A stretch of DNA of 64,000 bases from NCBI GenBank assembly GCA_024102725.1, contig JAGFJL010000059.1, positions 1-64,000 on the forward strand, read 5' to 3'. How positions within the stretch are numbered: the first letter of the stretch is position 1; every line of letters begins with the position of its first letter. Source of the DNA: Nitrococcus mobilis. Lineage in GTDB: Bacteria > Pseudomonadota > Gammaproteobacteria > Nitrococcales > Nitrococcaceae. Shown here one piece after another: positions 32,201 to 40,136 of the stretch. The notes beneath the pieces were generated by a model, which worked only from the letters and a program-made list of their open reading frames with translations, had not been told where the DNA came from and made no database searches. A program made the position numbers and the translations under genes.

Positions 32201-32808
32201 AAGCACACGTCGTTAGTTGCCACGACGGCCACGCCGCGCGTCGTGGCCAGCTCGACGGCGGCCTGCACATGCTCTTCGTCCCCCGGGCGCCCGGTACGCT
32301 GAATTTCCAAATAGTAGCGATCGCCGAACTGCTCGTGCCAGAAGTCCAGCTTGCGCGCGGCGAGCGCGGACTCGCCTGCCAACAGCGCGCGTCCCACATC
32401 CCCCTCACGACCACCCGATAAACCGATGAGTCCGGCGCACCGCCCGCATAGCCACTCGCGGTCAATAACCGGCACACCCTGCTGCTGGCCTTCGAGGTAG
32501 CCGCGCGTGAGCAGCCGGGTAAGCGTGCGATAACCCTGACTATCCGCGCAGAGCAGAACGAGGCGCGTAGGTCCCTCGGGGGCGCCGGCATCCGCAACCC
32601 GGATCTCGGCGCCGATGATGGGTTTGACACCGGCGTTCACGGCCGCTCGGTAGAACTTCACCGCGCCGAACAAATTGCCCTGATCGGTCAGCGCCACGGC
32701 CGGCATGCCGGCCTGCGCGACCGCCTGCATGAGGGGCTTGACCCGGATCAGGCCGTCTTGGAGGGAAAACTCACTGTGTAAATGTAAGTGTGTGAAAAAA
32801 GCTGACAT
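29284..32808 (-). CDS. dnaE: DNA polymerase III subunit alpha
   Basis: The replicative polymerase. The protein is 1174 residues from the ATG at 32808, close to E. coli DnaE (1160). The PHP domain opens with HLHLHSEFSLQDG, the catalytic palm has PDFDVDF near 399-405, and the C-terminal part holds the OB fold and tau-binding region. The start needs checking: the ATG at 32808 matches homologues but has no well-placed Shine-Dalgarno sequence, while an in-frame ATG at 32889 (27 more residues) has GGAG 8 nt upstream. It lies between rnhB and accA. Confidence 0.97.
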   Translation of the reverse strand: MSAFFTHLHLHSEFSLQDGLIRVKPLMQAVAQAGMPAVALTDQGNLFGAVKFYRAAVNAGVKPIIGAEIRVADAGAPEGPTRLVLLCADSQGYRTLTRLLTRGYLEGQQQGVPVIDREWLCGRCAGLIGLSGGREGDVGRALLAGESALAARKLDFWHEQFGDRYYLEIQRTGRPGDEEHVQAAVELATTRGVAVVATNDVCFLRPEDYAAHEVRVCIQDGRTLADKHRPRHYSEQQYLRTPEEMAELFADVPEALENTVEIARRCNLHLTLSRSALPVFPIPEGVSIDAVLRQEAERGLEERLQRSLAADHPDGAEVRRNYSERLERELEVINQMGFPGYFLIVADFIRWAKRQGIPVGPGRGSGAGSLVAYALQITDLDPLSYDLLFERFLNPERVSMPDFDVDFCMENRDRVIDYVGGRYGRDKVSQIVTHGTMAARAVVRDVGRVLGHPYGYVDRIAKMIPFEIGITLEKALAQEEELHRLYREDEEVRTLLDMARKLEGLARNVGRHAGGVVIAPSDLTDFAPLYCEPGGQGLATQYDKDDIEAVGLVKFDFLGLRTLTIIDWTVKAVNAQRSACGESELGIAAIALNDSKTFELLKRCATTAVFQLESRGMKDLMRRLQPDTFEDIIALVALFRPGPLQSGMVDDFIARKHGRAAVAYPNRALHHEALEPILKSTYGIILYQEQVMQIAQTLAGYSLGGADLLRRAMGKKKPQEMAQQRHIFLQGATERGLPRHQAEGLFDLMEKFAGYGFNKSHSAAYALLAYQTAWLKAHYPAPFMAAVLSSDMDNTDKVVALIDECRRMQIILDPPDVNRSGYKFQAREATHIVYGLGAVKGLGLSAIEALIEAREAGGPYIDLFDLCRRVDLRRVNKRVIETLIRSGSLDTLAVNRATAWQHLPEALRSAEQQCRNRDTGQVDLFGLGATPLEQAPPVMRCPNVPEWDDQERLAAEKATLGLYLTGHPIERYEAELGGIVSARLNQVSAGVCGEPARSVGRAREGERKVVVAGLVVALRARPTQNGGRMGFITLDDRTGRMDVIVFPEAYKRFQHRLVKDQLLVVEGALGYDEFTDGFRVVAERVLDIGEARETYARCLVLGVTAAQARGGFIPALREVLEPFRQGRCPVWLEYQGRGAWVTLRLGSAWSVRPTDELLEGLGHVADPATIRIVY

Positions 32809-33026
32809 GGCCTCGCGCAGGTTGTTAAAGCGCTCGAAAGTATGGGCAGACGGGTGTCCCCAGCCTAGCTCGGCAAAACACGCTGTCATAGACTGCTCCA
32901 GGCAGCCTACGACCCCGCCAAGTTAGGCCGGATCCGTCCCATGCGCTGGCACCGACTTTACATAGCTCACTGCCGTTTGGCCTCAACGACCATGCGGCTC
33001 GCCGGGCGAGCCGATCGATTGGCTAC

Positions 33027-33623
33027 CTACTCCAGGCCCAACAGGGCGCGTACCGGTTTGAACGAACGCCGGTGTATGGGTGCCGGCCCGAGCCGCCGCA
33101 ACGCGGCCAAGTGCTCCCGCGTGCCATAGCCTTTGTGCCGAGCCAGGCCGTACCCGGGATAGCGTTGTTCCAGCGCGATCATTTCGGCATCGCGCGCCAC
33201 CTTCGCCAATATGGAAGCGGCGCCGATCGCCCGCACGGAAGCATCCCCTCGCACGATGGCCTCCACCCGGCAGGGCAGCCATGGCTTGTCACGGCCGTCC
33301 ACTAGAGCAAGGCTCGGCTTAGGCGTGAGCGCGGCCACAGCGCGCTGCATCGCCAGCAAGCTCGCCTGGAGGATGTTGAGGCGGTCGACCTCCTCGACCT
33401 CGGCTCGGCCGATTGCCCAGCCCACGGCGCGATCCCGGATGATCGTTGCCAATTCGCTGCGCCGCGCGGCGGATAATCGCTTCGAGTCAGCGATTCCAGC
33501 AATAGGCGCCGGTGCCAATATCACGGCTGCGGCCAATACGGGCCCGGCGAGCGGTCCCCGCCCCGCCTCATCGATCCCCGCTACCCAAGCCGCCGGGACG
33601 GGAAAGCCGTGTGTCGATCGCAT
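33027..33623 (-). CDS. rnhB: Ribonuclease HII
   Basis: Removes ribonucleotides misincorporated into DNA and RNA primers. The 198 residues contain the catalytic pair Asp18-Glu19 in GIDEAGRG and the motif ALVDGRDKP, followed by [12 protein letters not shown] and [15 protein letters not shown]. The ATG at 33623 overlaps the lpxB stop (TGATG); a GTG one codon earlier is possible. The lpxB-rnhB-dnaE order is conserved in proteobacteria. Confidence 0.96.
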   Translation of the reverse strand: MRSTHGFPVPAAWVAGIDEAGRGPLAGPVLAAAVILAPAPIAGIADSKRLSAARRSELATIIRDRAVGWAIGRAEVEEVDRLNILQASLLAMQRAVAALTPKPSLALVDGRDKPWLPCRVEAIVRGDASVRAIGAASILAKVARDAEMIALEQRYPGYGLARHKGYGTREHLAALRRLGPAPIHRRSFKPVRALLGLE

Positions 33624-34762
33624 CACGGACCCACCAGTTGCTCCAACGCATCCGCCGCTCGCTCATTCGCATTGCATCGCAAAATGCCGTGCAGCTGCCG
33701 GAAGCGCTGCCGCAGATAGCTCACTCGCTCCGGATCGCCGAGGAGATCCTCGACCGCCTGCGCCAAGCTCTGCGGCGTCGCCTTACCTTGAATGTATTCG
33801 GGCACCAACGCCTCATCGGCAAGCAGATTGGGCAGCGCGAAATAGCGTGTCTTGATCAGCCTCAGAGCGGCTATCACTCCGGCGGTAACAGGGGCTACAC
33901 GATAGGCGACGACCATGGGGCGTTGGAGCAGCATGGCCTCCAGTGTAGCGGTGCCCGAGGCGGTGAGCACGACATCGGCCGCCCCAATAACCGCTTTTGC
34001 GCTGCCCTCGATCAGACGGCACCCGGTCAACCCGACGGCCTCGAGCTGACGCTGAAACAATCGACGCAGCTCCGGCGTGGCCATGGCTGCAATGAGCAGC
34101 AGATCGGGCCGCCGGCGCGCGAGCCGAGCCACTGTCGCCGCAAATATGGGGCCGATGCGCGCCACTTCGCCCTGGCGGCTGCCGGGCAGCAGCGCAAGTA
34201 CCGGCCCTTCGGCGGAGAGCCCCAGACAAGTCCGAAATCGCGCGGCATCGGGGTCGAGCTCATAGCAATCAGCCGTAGGATGACCGACAAACACCACCGG
34301 TACGCCCTGCGCCCGGTAGTAGGGGGGTTCAAACGGCAACAAGGTAAGCATCAGATCCACCGATTGGGCGATCCGTTTGATACGGCCCCGCCGCCAGGCC
34401 CACACGGACGGACTCACATAATGAGCCGTAGGCACGCCACGCGTGCGCAAACGCCGCTCAAGCCCCAAATTGAAATCGGGCGAATCGATGCCGATGAATA
34501 CCTCGGGTGGATGATCACGGAAGTGCCGGACGAGACGCCGGCGCAGCACGATCAACCGAGGTAAGTGGCGCAGCACCTCCGCGAGCCCCATGACCGAGAG
34601 CGCCTCCAATGGGTACAGGCTGTGCAGCCCGGCCGCGCGCATGGCCGGCCCGCCGATCCCCTCGATGCGCAACCCCGCGTGACGCCGCTTCAGCGCCTCG
34701 ATCAACCCGGCACCGAGCACATCGCCCGAGAGCTCACCTGCGACCATAGCGATGCGTTGCAT
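33623..34762 (-). CDS. lpxB: Lipid-A-disaccharide synthase
   Basis: A family 19 glycosyltransferase that joins UDP-2,3-diacylglucosamine and lipid X into the lipid A disaccharide at the inner membrane. The 379 residues match E. coli LpxB (382). Family markers are [17 protein letters not shown] near the N terminus, [19 protein letters not shown] and [17 protein letters not shown]. It is separated from lpxA by 158 bp, an unusually long gap in this otherwise tight cluster. Confidence 0.97.
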   Translation of the reverse strand: MQRIAMVAGELSGDVLGAGLIEALKRRHAGLRIEGIGGPAMRAAGLHSLYPLEALSVMGLAEVLRHLPRLIVLRRRLVRHFRDHPPEVFIGIDSPDFNLGLERRLRTRGVPTAHYVSPSVWAWRRGRIKRIAQSVDLMLTLLPFEPPYYRAQGVPVVFVGHPTADCYELDPDAARFRTCLGLSAEGPVLALLPGSRQGEVARIGPIFAATVARLARRRPDLLLIAAMATPELRRLFQRQLEAVGLTGCRLIEGSAKAVIGAADVVLTASGTATLEAMLLQRPMVVAYRVAPVTAGVIAALRLIKTRYFALPNLLADEALVPEYIQGKATPQSLAQAVEDLLGDPERVSYLRQRFRQLHGILRCNANERAADALEQLVGP

Positions 34763-34871
34763 ATCGACCCCAGACGCGCGTTCAGCGGCGCGGGCGAGTT
34801 TTACAAAAGCCCCGGTACCCCCCCGGCAGGGAACGCCGGTTTACTCACGCAAATGGCGCCATCAGTGCTTA

Positions 34872-34895
34872 TAGGTGAATTTCTAGGTGAATTTC
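34872..34895. repeat. Exact 12-bp tandem duplication in the lpxA-lpxB spacer
   Basis: TAGGTGAATTTC occurs twice in immediate succession (34872-34883 and 34884-34895) between the lpxA stop and the lpxB start. The unit is AT-richer than its surroundings. It looks like a recent slippage duplication and could alter the lpxB leader or an internal promoter. No function is shown. Confidence 0.8.
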
Positions 34896-34920
34896 CGCAC
34901 CCGCATGGGATAACACCGAT

Positions 34921-35691
34921 TCAGCGAATGATCCCACGCCGGCTGCCCCGGATGAAATGACTGAAAACCGCCACATCGGGGGCCTCATGCCCGATCTCAT
35001 CCAGCACCGCCAAGGCTTCATCCAGCCGCAGTCCGGAGCTATACAGTGTCTTATACGCCCGCTTCAGTTCCTGTACCGTCTCTTTGGTGAAGCCATGGCG
35101 CTGCAACCCTTTGATGTTGATTCCACGAGGGGTAGCACGCTGTCCGGCCGCCATGACATACGGTGGCACATCCCGGTCCACGTGGGCTCCGAATGCCAAA
35201 AAACAGTGCCGCCCCAGGCGACTGAACTGATGCACCAGTGAGAAACCGCTTAGGATCGAATTGTCATGCACCTCCACATGACCGGCGAGCGAAGCATTGT
35301 TGGCGAAAACCGTCGCATTGCCCACTTGACAATCGTGAGCGATGTGACAGTAAGCCATAATCCAATTATCATCACCCACTCGGGTGACTCCTCCCCCGGC
35401 AACGGTACCGCGGTTGATGGTGACGTATTCGCGGATGGTGTTGCCCGCACCGATTTCAAGCCAGGTGCGCTCACCCTGGAATTTCTTGTCCTGGGGTATT
35501 TCGCCAATGGAGGCGAATTGAAAGATCCGATTGTTAGCACCGATCCGTGTCGGCCCCTGTATGACGACATGCGGCCCGATCCAAGTCCCGGCCTTGATCT
35601 GCACGTCAGGACCTATGACCGCATACGGGCCAACCACGACATCATGGGCAAGCTCCGCCGCAGGGGCGATAACGGCGCGGGGGTGGATCAC
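34921..35691 (-). CDS. lpxA: UDP-N-acetylglucosamine acyltransferase
   Basis: Adds the first hydroxyacyl chain to UDP-GlcNAc, the first step of lipid A synthesis. The 256 residues form a left-handed beta helix from hexapeptide repeats, visible as recurrent I/V-G-x-x-x-x units from the N terminus to about 185, followed by a helical C-terminal domain. The catalytic histidine lies in the region YCHIAHDCQVG. It begins 2 bp after fabZ ends, in the order lpxD-fabZ-lpxA-lpxB. Confidence 0.97.
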   Translation of the reverse strand: MIHPRAVIAPAAELAHDVVVGPYAVIGPDVQIKAGTWIGPHVVIQGPTRIGANNRIFQFASIGEIPQDKKFQGERTWLEIGAGNTIREYVTINRGTVAGGGVTRVGDDNWIMAYCHIAHDCQVGNATVFANNASLAGHVEVHDNSILSGFSLVHQFSRLGRHCFLAFGAHVDRDVPPYVMAAGQRATPRGINIKGLQRHGFTKETVQELKRAYKTLYSSGLRLDEALAVLDEIGHEAPDVAVFSHFIRGSRRGIIR

Positions 35692-35693
35692 GT

Positions 35694-36143
35694 TCAGATT
35701 TCCCGCATCGTACAGCGGATTTGTGCCTGCGCAACAAGGACCTGCTGGACATGCGATTCAGCCGCGAACATCCAAATGCCGCGCATGCTGCGGCTAAAGC
35801 GCACCGACAACCGCAGCTGATCGCCCGGCTCCACCGGTCGCTTGAACTTCGCGTTCTCGATCCCGACCAAATAGAAGATTTTCGTAGCATCCGGTTGCTG
35901 CTCATCCGGTTGCTGCTCCCGCGTCTTAAAGGCAAGCAAGCCACAGGCCTGCGCCATGGCCTCCAGGATGAGCACGCCCGGCATCACCGGTCGCTGCGGG
36001 AAATGTCCGCTGAAATACGGCTCATTGATCGATACGTTTTTGACGCCCACGAGCATCTCTCCGGGAACGCACTCCAGTACCCGGTCAATCATCAGAAACG
36101 GGAAACGATGCGGCAAATAATTGAGAATGCCGTGAATGTCCAT
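35694..36143 (-). CDS. fabZ: 3-hydroxyacyl-ACP dehydratase FabZ, with an internal duplication
   Basis: Dehydrates 3-hydroxyacyl-ACP in fatty acid elongation and competes with LpxA and LpxD for the same substrates. From the ATG at 36143 it has 149 residues. PHRFPFLMIDR is at 11-21, catalytic His47 in SGHFPQRPVMPG and Glu61 in LILEAMAQ. A five-residue unit EQQPD is repeated at 76-85, coded by an exact 15-bp tandem repeat, in a loop after the active-site helix. The longer open frame upstream overlaps lpxD and is rejected. Confidence 0.96.
   Translation of the reverse strand: MDIHGILNYLPHRFPFLMIDRVLECVPGEMLVGVKNVSINEPYFSGHFPQRPVMPGVLILEAMAQACGLLAFKTREQQPDEQQPDATKIFYLVGIENAKFKRPVEPGDQLRLSVRFSRSMRGIWMFAAESHVQQVLVAQAQIRCTMREI
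35888..35917. repeat. In-frame 15-bp tandem duplication within fabZ
   Basis: CATCCGGTTGCTGCT is present twice without any mismatch (35888-35902 and 35903-35917). Because its length is a multiple of three, it only lengthens the protein by five residues (EQQPD twice). The lack of divergence between copies suggests a recent event. It falls in a surface loop between the active-site helix and the next strand. Confidence 0.9.
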
Positions 36144-36163
36144 AGGCTTGTTGCGCTCTGTTG

Positions 36164-37228
36164 CTATTTTGATCCGGGGAGGATTTTCCCCCTGGCCTGC
36201 AGTTCCGCGAGCTGCTGCTCCAGGTGCCGCAGTTGCCGAGCCATCTCCTCGAGCCGATTGAAGCGCACGGCGTTGCGGCGCCACCGCCGTGTCGGTGCCA
36301 TTTGAGTCCCGGACGAGTAAGAACCGGGCTCCCGTATATCGTGGGTAATCATCGTCATGCCGGTCACCTGGGTTCGGTCACAGATGCGCAAGTGACCGGC
36401 CAGCCCGGCACCGCCCGCAATGCTACAGTATTTCCCGACTCGAGTGCTGCCGGATATGGCAGAACAACCCGCCATGGCTGTATGGGCGCCCACGCGCGCG
36501 TTATGAGCGATCTGAACCAAATTATCAAGTTTGACGCCTTCCTCGATAACGGTATCTCCGAGCGCCCCTCGATCCACTGCCGTGTTGGCGCCAATCTCCA
36601 CATCGTCACCAATGATCACGCGACCTAATTGGGGCACCTTGATCCAACGCCCAGCGTCGTTGGCATAGCCGAAACCATCGGAACCCAGCACAGCCCCCGA
36701 ATGGACGATAACGCGTCGACCGATGATCGTATTCGGATAGATCGTCACATTGGCCATCAACCGGGTGTCTTCACCGATTTCAACCGCTTCTCCAATAACG
36801 CAACCGGCCGCCACACTGACCCGCCGCGCGAGATAGGCGTCGGCTGCGATGCTCGCCTGCGCACCGATGCTCACCTGCCCCTCCAATAGCGCCTCAGGGT
36901 GCACCCAGGCCGTCGGATGAATCCCGGCCATGGAACGGCTTGCACCGGTAAGGTGCTGCGCGGCTCGGGCGAATGCCACATGAGGATCATCACAGACCAA
37001 CGCCGCCACCGGCGCCGCCGCCAGATCCTGGGGGCGCAGAATCACAACCCCGGCGTGGGTGTGTGCCAGGTGGTGCCGCTGACGGTCAGTGGCGAGAAAA
37101 CTCAATGAATCCGGGCGCGCATCCTGGAGCGAGGCGACCCGCAGGATCCGTTTAGCGCCGTCCCCTGCCAACCGCGCCCCCGTCACGCGTGCCAATTCCG
37201 CGAGGCTCACACCTTTCGGATCTGCCAT
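36164..37228 (-). CDS. lpxD: UDP-3-O-(3-hydroxyacyl)glucosamine N-acyltransferase
   Basis: Adds the N-linked hydroxyacyl chain in lipid A synthesis. The 354 residues have the N-terminal uridine-binding domain (SLQDARPDSLSFL near 33-45), then the hexapeptide-repeat beta helix from about 103 to 300, and a C-terminal helix that ends in a leucine/glutamine-rich coiled segment. The block HSGAVLGSDGFGYANDAGRW is diagnostic of LpxD, and the catalytic histidine is in VQIAHNARVG. It lies between skp and fabZ. Confidence 0.97.
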   Translation of the reverse strand: MADPKGVSLAELARVTGARLAGDGAKRILRVASLQDARPDSLSFLATDRQRHHLAHTHAGVVILRPQDLAAAPVAALVCDDPHVAFARAAQHLTGASRSMAGIHPTAWVHPEALLEGQVSIGAQASIAADAYLARRVSVAAGCVIGEAVEIGEDTRLMANVTIYPNTIIGRRVIVHSGAVLGSDGFGYANDAGRWIKVPQLGRVIIGDDVEIGANTAVDRGALGDTVIEEGVKLDNLVQIAHNARVGAHTAMAGCSAISGSTRVGKYCSIAGGAGLAGHLRICDRTQVTGMTMITHDIREPGSYSSGTQMAPTRRWRRNAVRFNRLEEMARQLRHLEQQLAELQARGKILPGSK

Positions 37229-37278
37229 GGTGCTTACGCCATCCTAGTGGGATCTGACCGCTACGGCTGACGGAGCCA

Positions 37279-37809
37279 TCAATTCCTACCTGAGCGATAG
37301 TCCTGGCGCAGGCGTTCTATTATGCGATCCGTAATATCCACATCGTGACTGGCATAGATGACGCCGTCGGTGACGATAAGATCAAAGCCCTGCTCTTTGG
37401 CAAAACCACCTACGGTCTTCAAAATCCGCCGCTGAAGATTGGCGAGCTCCTCATTGCGCCGCATGTTGAAATCTTCCCGGAACGCCTCTTGAGTGCGTTG
37501 AACGTCGCGCCGGCGCGCAATGATCTCGCGCTGCAGGTCCAGCTTTTTCTCATCGCTCATCACGGCCCCGTCGCGTTGCATCCTCGCCTCAAGCCGGCTC
37601 AAATCCTTCTGCATAGCGACGATTTCCTTATCCCGAGGGGCGAACTCCTTCTCCAGCTTTTTCCGAGCCGCCTCCGCCTGCGGCGCCTGCGAGGATACCC
37701 GCGCCGGGTTAACAAAGCCGATCTTGAGCTCGGCCGCCCCAACGGCTCCCGCCAACCCTACCAGCAGGGCGATGGTACCGAGCGTTGTCGGTAAGTTTCG
37801 AATATTCAT
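37279..37809 (-). CDS. skp: Periplasmic chaperone Skp (OmpH)
   Basis: A periplasmic holdase that carries unfolded outer-membrane proteins to the BAM complex. The 176 residues begin with a signal peptide ending near GAVGAA (about 25). The mature protein starts with KIGFVN and continues in a long charged coiled coil (about 45-135) that forms the tentacles of the trimer. It is encoded between bamA and lpxD, 29 bp after bamA, linking chaperone and assembly machine. Confidence 0.95.
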   Translation of the reverse strand: MNIRNLPTTLGTIALLVGLAGAVGAAELKIGFVNPARVSSQAPQAEAARKKLEKEFAPRDKEIVAMQKDLSRLEARMQRDGAVMSDEKKLDLQREIIARRRDVQRTQEAFREDFNMRRNEELANLQRRILKTVGGFAKEQGFDLIVTDGVIYASHDVDITDRIIERLRQDYRSGRN

Positions 37810-37838
37810 AAAGCTTTAGTCGTCGATCCTGTTTGTGC

Positions 37839-40115
37839 TCAAAAAAATGAGCCAACCGAGAATTGAAAGAATTGGGTGTCTTCATCGGAAGACGCATTTA
37901 ACGGTCGCGCCACACTTATTGTCAACGGACCCAAGGGCGAGAACCAGGTTGCCGCCAAACCCGCCGAGTAGCGCAACTCGCCCAAATCGATACCTCCCCG
38001 GAACGTATCATAGACTTGACCGAAATCGACGAAGGCGGTGAGCTGGGCTGCGTTGGGATCGACGAAGGGGGTTGGAAAACGCAGCCCGCCACTACCGAGC
38101 AGTCGGAAATTCCCTCCCGTTGGATCGTTGTTCTCATCACGCGGACCGAGCGCGTTGATATTGAAACCGCGAACCGTGGAGATGCCGCCGGCGAAAAAAT
38201 TCTTAAAAAACGGCAACGTGTCGGTGTCACCGTACCCGTCCCCGTAGCTCACGGTGTTACTCAACACCAGCGTGAGCGCCTTCGTGAGACTCTTAAAATA
38301 CTGCTGATCGGAGTTGAGCCGGTAGTATTCCAACTCGCTGCCGGGGATCGCCACCTGGCCGGTGATATGGTGCCGCCAACCACTATCCGGAAAGATCGCT
38401 CGATTGCGCGAATCGTGCAGCCAGCCGAGCGCCACGTTGAGCGCCCGGTTGCGCTTGCCGTTACTCTCTATAAACTCTTGCTGCAGCTGCGTTGGATTAT
38501 CACTGAGATTCAATGCCAGGTCTTCGTATTCAAGGCCAGCGTCAACGGAATCCTCGTTGCTAAAGGGAATCTGGTAGCCGTAGCTGCCGGTGGCTGATTT
38601 GATGCCGTACCTCGCCAAGTTGGCTCGGCGAGCGTCGGTATCGCGATAGGCAAGCCCGATGCGCCGATTGATGCCACTTAGTGTGTAGAAGCGATCGAGG
38701 TAATCGAGCTGGTAGACCGTATTGATCCGATTATTATTGATAGTAAAACCAACTCGATCGCCCGTGCCGAGGAAATTATCTTGCTGCACGCCCAGGTTCA
38801 GCAACAACCCGCTGCCGGTACCAAAACCGATCCCGGCCCGTAGGCTGCCCGTTTGACGCTCTTCGACATCGACGTTCACATCCACCTGGTCGTTCGACCC
38901 GGGTACACGCGGCGTCTCGATGTTCACTTCTTTGAAGAAACCCAGCCGATTGAGGCGCTGGCGCGATTGTTTGACCTTCTCCGTGGACAGCCAACCGCCT
39001 TCTATTTGCTGCATTTCCTGACGGATCACCTCATCGCTGGTGCGCGCGTTGCCCGCGATGTTGATATGTCGCACATAGACCCGCTCGGCCGGGTCGACGA
39101 AGAAAGTGAGATCCACCGTCTTAGATTGCTCTACAACACTCGGCACCGCATTGACATTGGCGAACGCATAGCCGAGTTCACCGTATTTCTTGCGGATTGC
39201 ATCGCTGCTCTCGGTGACCGCGAGCTGTGAATAGAGCTCGTCCGCCTTCACTTTGAGCAGCGCGCGCAACTCCTGCTCCGGAACGATGAGCTTTCCCGCC
39301 AGCTTGATGTTGCGCACATGATACTGTTTGCCCTCGGCAAGATTGACCGTGATATAAATGCGGCGCCGATCCGGGCTAATGGAAACTTGGGTCGAGGTAA
39401 TCGAAAAGTTGATGAAGCCCTGATTCTGATAGAACGAACGCAGTTGCTCCAGATCTCCGGCCAACTTCTGCCGCGAATACTTGTCCGAATCGGAAAAAAA
39501 CGCCCACCAAGCACGCGGCCCCAACTCGAACTGATCGCGCAGATCGCTGTCGCTGAAACGTTTGTTACCAACGAATTGGATCCGCTGAACCGAGGCGGTC
39601 TCCCCCTCGCGAACATCGAGCCGGATGCTGACCCGGTTGCGCGGCACAGGCGATACCGTGCTTTCGATCTGCACGTCGTAGTAGCCGAGCGCGAAATATT
39701 GGCGCTGCAACTCCCGCTCTACGGTGGCAAGCAGCGAGCGATTGAACACGCGCCCCTCGGCGAGTCCTACTCCTTTTAGGGCTTCGAGCAGTTTATCGCT
39801 ACCGATTTCATCATTGCCGTGTAGCTCGATCCGCGCAATTGCCGGGCGCTCCACTACAACGACGATCAGCGCGTTGCCAGCTCGTGCCAACGTCACATCC
39901 TGGAAAAAGCCCGTGCGATAAAGGACTCGTATGGACTCGGCTATCTTCTTGGCATCGATGCGATCACCGACCTGGATCGGCAAATAGTTGAAAACGGTAC
40001 CGGCGGAGATCCGCTGCAATCCCTCAATGCGAATGTCTGAAACTCTGAATGCTTCTCCGGCGGCAGCGATGTGGAGCTGCACAAGCAGAGCCACCGCCAG
40101 TAGCGTTCTTCGCAT
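37839..40115 (-). CDS. bamA: Outer-membrane protein assembly factor BamA
   Basis: The central Omp85 protein that folds beta barrels into the outer membrane. The 758 residues have a signal peptide (cleavage near AAAGEA), five POTRA domains from about 20 to 420, and a 16-strand barrel. The conserved VRGF motif of loop 6 is visible (TVRGFNINALGPR), and the last residue is Phe (SVGSFF), as expected for a barrel end. It is somewhat shorter than E. coli BamA (810). Neighbours rseP and skp make this the envelope-assembly core. Confidence 0.97.
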   Translation of the reverse strand: MRRTLLAVALLVQLHIAAAGEAFRVSDIRIEGLQRISAGTVFNYLPIQVGDRIDAKKIAESIRVLYRTGFFQDVTLARAGNALIVVVVERPAIARIELHGNDEIGSDKLLEALKGVGLAEGRVFNRSLLATVERELQRQYFALGYYDVQIESTVSPVPRNRVSIRLDVREGETASVQRIQFVGNKRFSDSDLRDQFELGPRAWWAFFSDSDKYSRQKLAGDLEQLRSFYQNQGFINFSITSTQVSISPDRRRIYITVNLAEGKQYHVRNIKLAGKLIVPEQELRALLKVKADELYSQLAVTESSDAIRKKYGELGYAFANVNAVPSVVEQSKTVDLTFFVDPAERVYVRHINIAGNARTSDEVIRQEMQQIEGGWLSTEKVKQSRQRLNRLGFFKEVNIETPRVPGSNDQVDVNVDVEERQTGSLRAGIGFGTGSGLLLNLGVQQDNFLGTGDRVGFTINNNRINTVYQLDYLDRFYTLSGINRRIGLAYRDTDARRANLARYGIKSATGSYGYQIPFSNEDSVDAGLEYEDLALNLSDNPTQLQQEFIESNGKRNRALNVALGWLHDSRNRAIFPDSGWRHHITGQVAIPGSELEYYRLNSDQQYFKSLTKALTLVLSNTVSYGDGYGDTDTLPFFKNFFAGGISTVRGFNINALGPRDENNDPTGGNFRLLGSGGLRFPTPFVDPNAAQLTAFVDFGQVYDTFRGGIDLGELRYSAGLAATWFSPLGPLTISVARPLNASSDEDTQFFQFSVGSFF

Positions 40116-40136
40116 TACCCCTCTCGCTGTTCGTTG

